Positions 5,100 through 6,082 of a stretch of 6,082 nucleotides of DNA are shown in pieces; position 1 is the first letter of the stretch; each line of letters starts with the position of its first letter. A program made the translations under genes and the position numbers. The stretch comes from an uncultured Collinsella sp. Its GTDB lineage: Bacteria; Actinomycetota; Coriobacteriia; Coriobacteriales; Coriobacteriaceae. Below the pieces are notes generated by a model. The model had not been told where the DNA came from and made no database searches. It saw only the letters and a list, made by a program, of their open reading frames with translations. The stretch is from positions 1 through 6,082 of the forward strand of contig USBA01000119.1 in the NCBI GenBank assembly GCA_900552735.1, given 5' to 3'.

Positions 5100-5786
5100 T
5101 TACGCCTCAAGCGCAGCCTTGAACCAACTTGTAATACTCGTGGGGTGCGTGATAGCGGTGCCGACGACAACGGCCCACGCGCCGGCGTCGATTGCAGCGC
5201 GAGCCTCCTCGGGCGTATGCACGCGACCCTCGCAAATGATGGGAAGGCCGGGGAATTCCTCGGTCGCCTGACGCAGGAGCGGCAGGTCGGGGCCATCGGC
5301 CATGGTGCAGTCGATGGCGGCGACACCGTGAGAGAGCGTGGTAGATACCAGGTCGAAGCCCATATCAACCGCACGGCGAATGTCCTCGATGGTGGCACAA
5401 TCCGCCATCAGGAGCACACCCTCCTCGTGCAGCGGACGGAAGGTATCCTCGACCGTCTTGCCATCGGGGCGCGGACGATCGGTGGCGTCGATCGCCACGA
5501 TATCGGCACCAGCAGCAACGCAGGCGCGGGCGTGACGCAGCGTCGGCGTGATGTAAACGCCCTCGTGTCCATCCTTCCATAGGCCAATAACAGGAACCTC
5601 ACAGCGACCCTTAATGGCGGCAATGTCGGCAAGGCCCTGGCAGCGAATGGCGGCGGCGCCGCCGAGTTCGCAAGCGCGAGACATTTGAGCCATGGTCTCG
5701 GGCGTACGAAGCGGCTCGCCCATATACGCCTGAACGCTCACGACGAGCTTGCCCTTCAGGGACTGGATCAAAGGATCAACGGTCAT
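5100..5786 (-). CDS. nanE: N-acetylmannosamine-6-phosphate 2-epimerase
   Basis: NanE converts N-acetylmannosamine-6-phosphate to N-acetylglucosamine-6-phosphate in cytoplasmic sialic-acid/amino-sugar catabolism. It is a TIM barrel of 228 residues, the usual length. Family landmarks are LVVSVQAY (14-21) and AIRCQG (46-51, IRANG in many members). The proposed catalytic Lys71 lies in VIGLWKDG, followed by VYITPT (77-82), IDATDRPRPDG (99-109), and the proposed catalytic Glu186 in ICEGRVHTPEEA, then VVVGTAIT near the phosphate site. The ATG at 5786 has AAAGG about 11 bases upstream and gives the normal N-terminus; a GTG at 5825 would lie inside the palindromic element. It follows the ROK kinase fragment after 140 bp, matching a nanK-nanE pair, and ends 98 bp before rapZ. 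A transporter or NanA lyase is not visible here. Confidence 0.95.
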   Translation of the reverse strand: MTVDPLIQSLKGKLVVSVQAYMGEPLRTPETMAQMSRACELGGAAAIRCQGLADIAAIKGRCEVPVIGLWKDGHEGVYITPTLRHARACVAAGADIVAIDATDRPRPDGKTVEDTFRPLHEEGVLLMADCATIEDIRRAVDMGFDLVSTTLSHGVAAIDCTMADGPDLPLLRQATEEFPGLPIICEGRVHTPEEARAAIDAGAWAVVVGTAITHPTSITSWFKAALEA

Positions 5787-5811
5787 GTTCGACTCAACCT
5801 TTCTCAAAACA

Positions 5812-5909
5812 GCCTTCTGAGACACCGCACCTTGACGTTCAAACCGTCGCTCGCGTACCGAAGTACGCTTCGCTCCTCTTTCACGTCAATCTGCGGCACC
5901 TCAGAAGGC
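5812..5909 (-). repeat. 98-bp imperfect palindrome between the ROK kinase gene and nanE
   Basis: The arms share one exact centre. From outside in (minus-strand RNA): GCCTTCTGAG/CTCAGAAGGC, 10 pairs; three mismatches that are all G-U; CCGCA/TGCGG, 5 pairs; a 2x2 mismatch; TTGACGT/ACGTCAA, 7 pairs; a purine-rich internal loop with GAGCGA on both sides; and GCGTAC/GTACGC closing a UUCG tetraloop (5868-5853). The element starts 17 bp after the kinase stop and ends about 8 bp before the nanE ribosome binding site. A short TGTTTT follows, so weak termination is possible. It could be a structured mRNA element setting nanK:nanE ratios, or a copy of a dispersed palindromic repeat. I do not recognise a named family. 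Confidence 0.85.
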
Positions 5910-5926
5910 GCACTTGGTTGTTATGT

Positions 5927-6082
5927 TTACTTCAACGATGCAAGAAGGTGTTCGGCGGCACCGATGAGCGGCGCGTCGCCCTCCAGAGAGCCGATGAGAA
6001 TCGGCGTGTCCTGAAGCGGGTCGAGCGCCTGGCTGGCATAGCCCTCGTGCACCGAGTCCTTCCACGTCTGTGAACGCCAATC
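5927..6082 (-). CDS. ROK-family sugar kinase, C-terminal fragment (probable N-acetylmannosamine kinase)
   Basis: Only the last 51 codons and the TAA stop are in the window; the rest lies beyond the right edge. The ending GSLEGDAPLIGAAEHLLASLK (residues 31-51 of the fragment, here described by its G-D-A-x-L-I-G-A-A core) resembles the conserved C-terminus of ROK proteins, where this segment packs near the nucleotide site. ROK kinases phosphorylate glucose, N-acetylglucosamine or N-acetylmannosamine; some members are repressors. Position directly before nanE argues for N-acetylmannosamine kinase (nanK), but the diagnostic N-terminal ATP site and zinc motif are not visible, so I leave the symbol empty. 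No sign of truncation other than the window edge. Confidence 0.7.
   Translation of the reverse strand, partial: DWRSQTWKDSVHEGYASQALDPLQDTPILIGSLEGDAPLIGAAEHLLASLK

Noticed and set aside
5787..5825. Upstream nanE start (GTG at 5825)
   Set aside because: It lies within the palindromic element, and the internal ATG at 5786 has a ribosome binding site and gives the normal NanE N-terminus.
5812..5909. The 98-bp palindrome as an ordinary intrinsic terminator or an IS end
   Set aside because: It is much longer than a terminator stem, is interrupted, and is followed only by TGTTTT; no transposase gene or flanking target duplication is visible. A weak terminator role remains possible.

Overview
This is a GC-rich window (roughly 60 % by eye) in which every real gene lies on the minus strand. 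The transcription order, from the right edge to the left, is: the C-terminal end of a ROK-family sugar kinase (probably nanK), nanE, rapZ, whiA, gap, pgk and the N-terminal four fifths of tpiA. A rapZ/whiA pair next to gap-pgk-tpiA, the composition and the protein sequences point to an actinobacterium. A gut Coriobacteriia such as Collinsella is my best guess; this rests on recalled family resemblance and was not tested by a search.

Right third (5100-6082): amino-sugar catabolism. The ROK kinase would phosphorylate N-acetylmannosamine and NanE would epimerise the product to N-acetylglucosamine-6-phosphate. The 140-bp gap between them is largely filled by a 98-bp, exactly centred, imperfect palindrome whose mismatches become G-U pairs only in the sense (minus-strand) RNA. 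It is the most unusual object in the window.

Middle (3145-5099): a 98-bp spacer carries a strong terminator-like hairpin that runs straight into the rapZ ribosome binding site. RapZ (P-loop nucleotide-binding protein) and WhiA (DNA-binding regulator) follow, only 6 bp apart. The yvcK gene that usually lies between them is absent.

Left half (1-3144): the lower-glycolysis genes. A 193-bp AT-rich spacer holds a probable gap promoter and a perfect 14-bp palindrome. Gap is separated from pgk by an intrinsic terminator and a second small inverted repeat. Pgk and tpiA overlap by 8 bp and are probably translationally coupled. Gap, Pgk and TpiA together convert triose phosphates to 3-phosphoglycerate with one ATP made by Pgk, while the nan genes feed amino sugars towards the same pathway through fructose-6-phosphate. 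All five complete proteins look intact and have their main catalytic motifs. I see no mobile element, CRISPR array, tRNA or rRNA. I did not identify a wholly new system; the novelty, if any, is in the intergenic RNA/DNA structures and the altered gene order.
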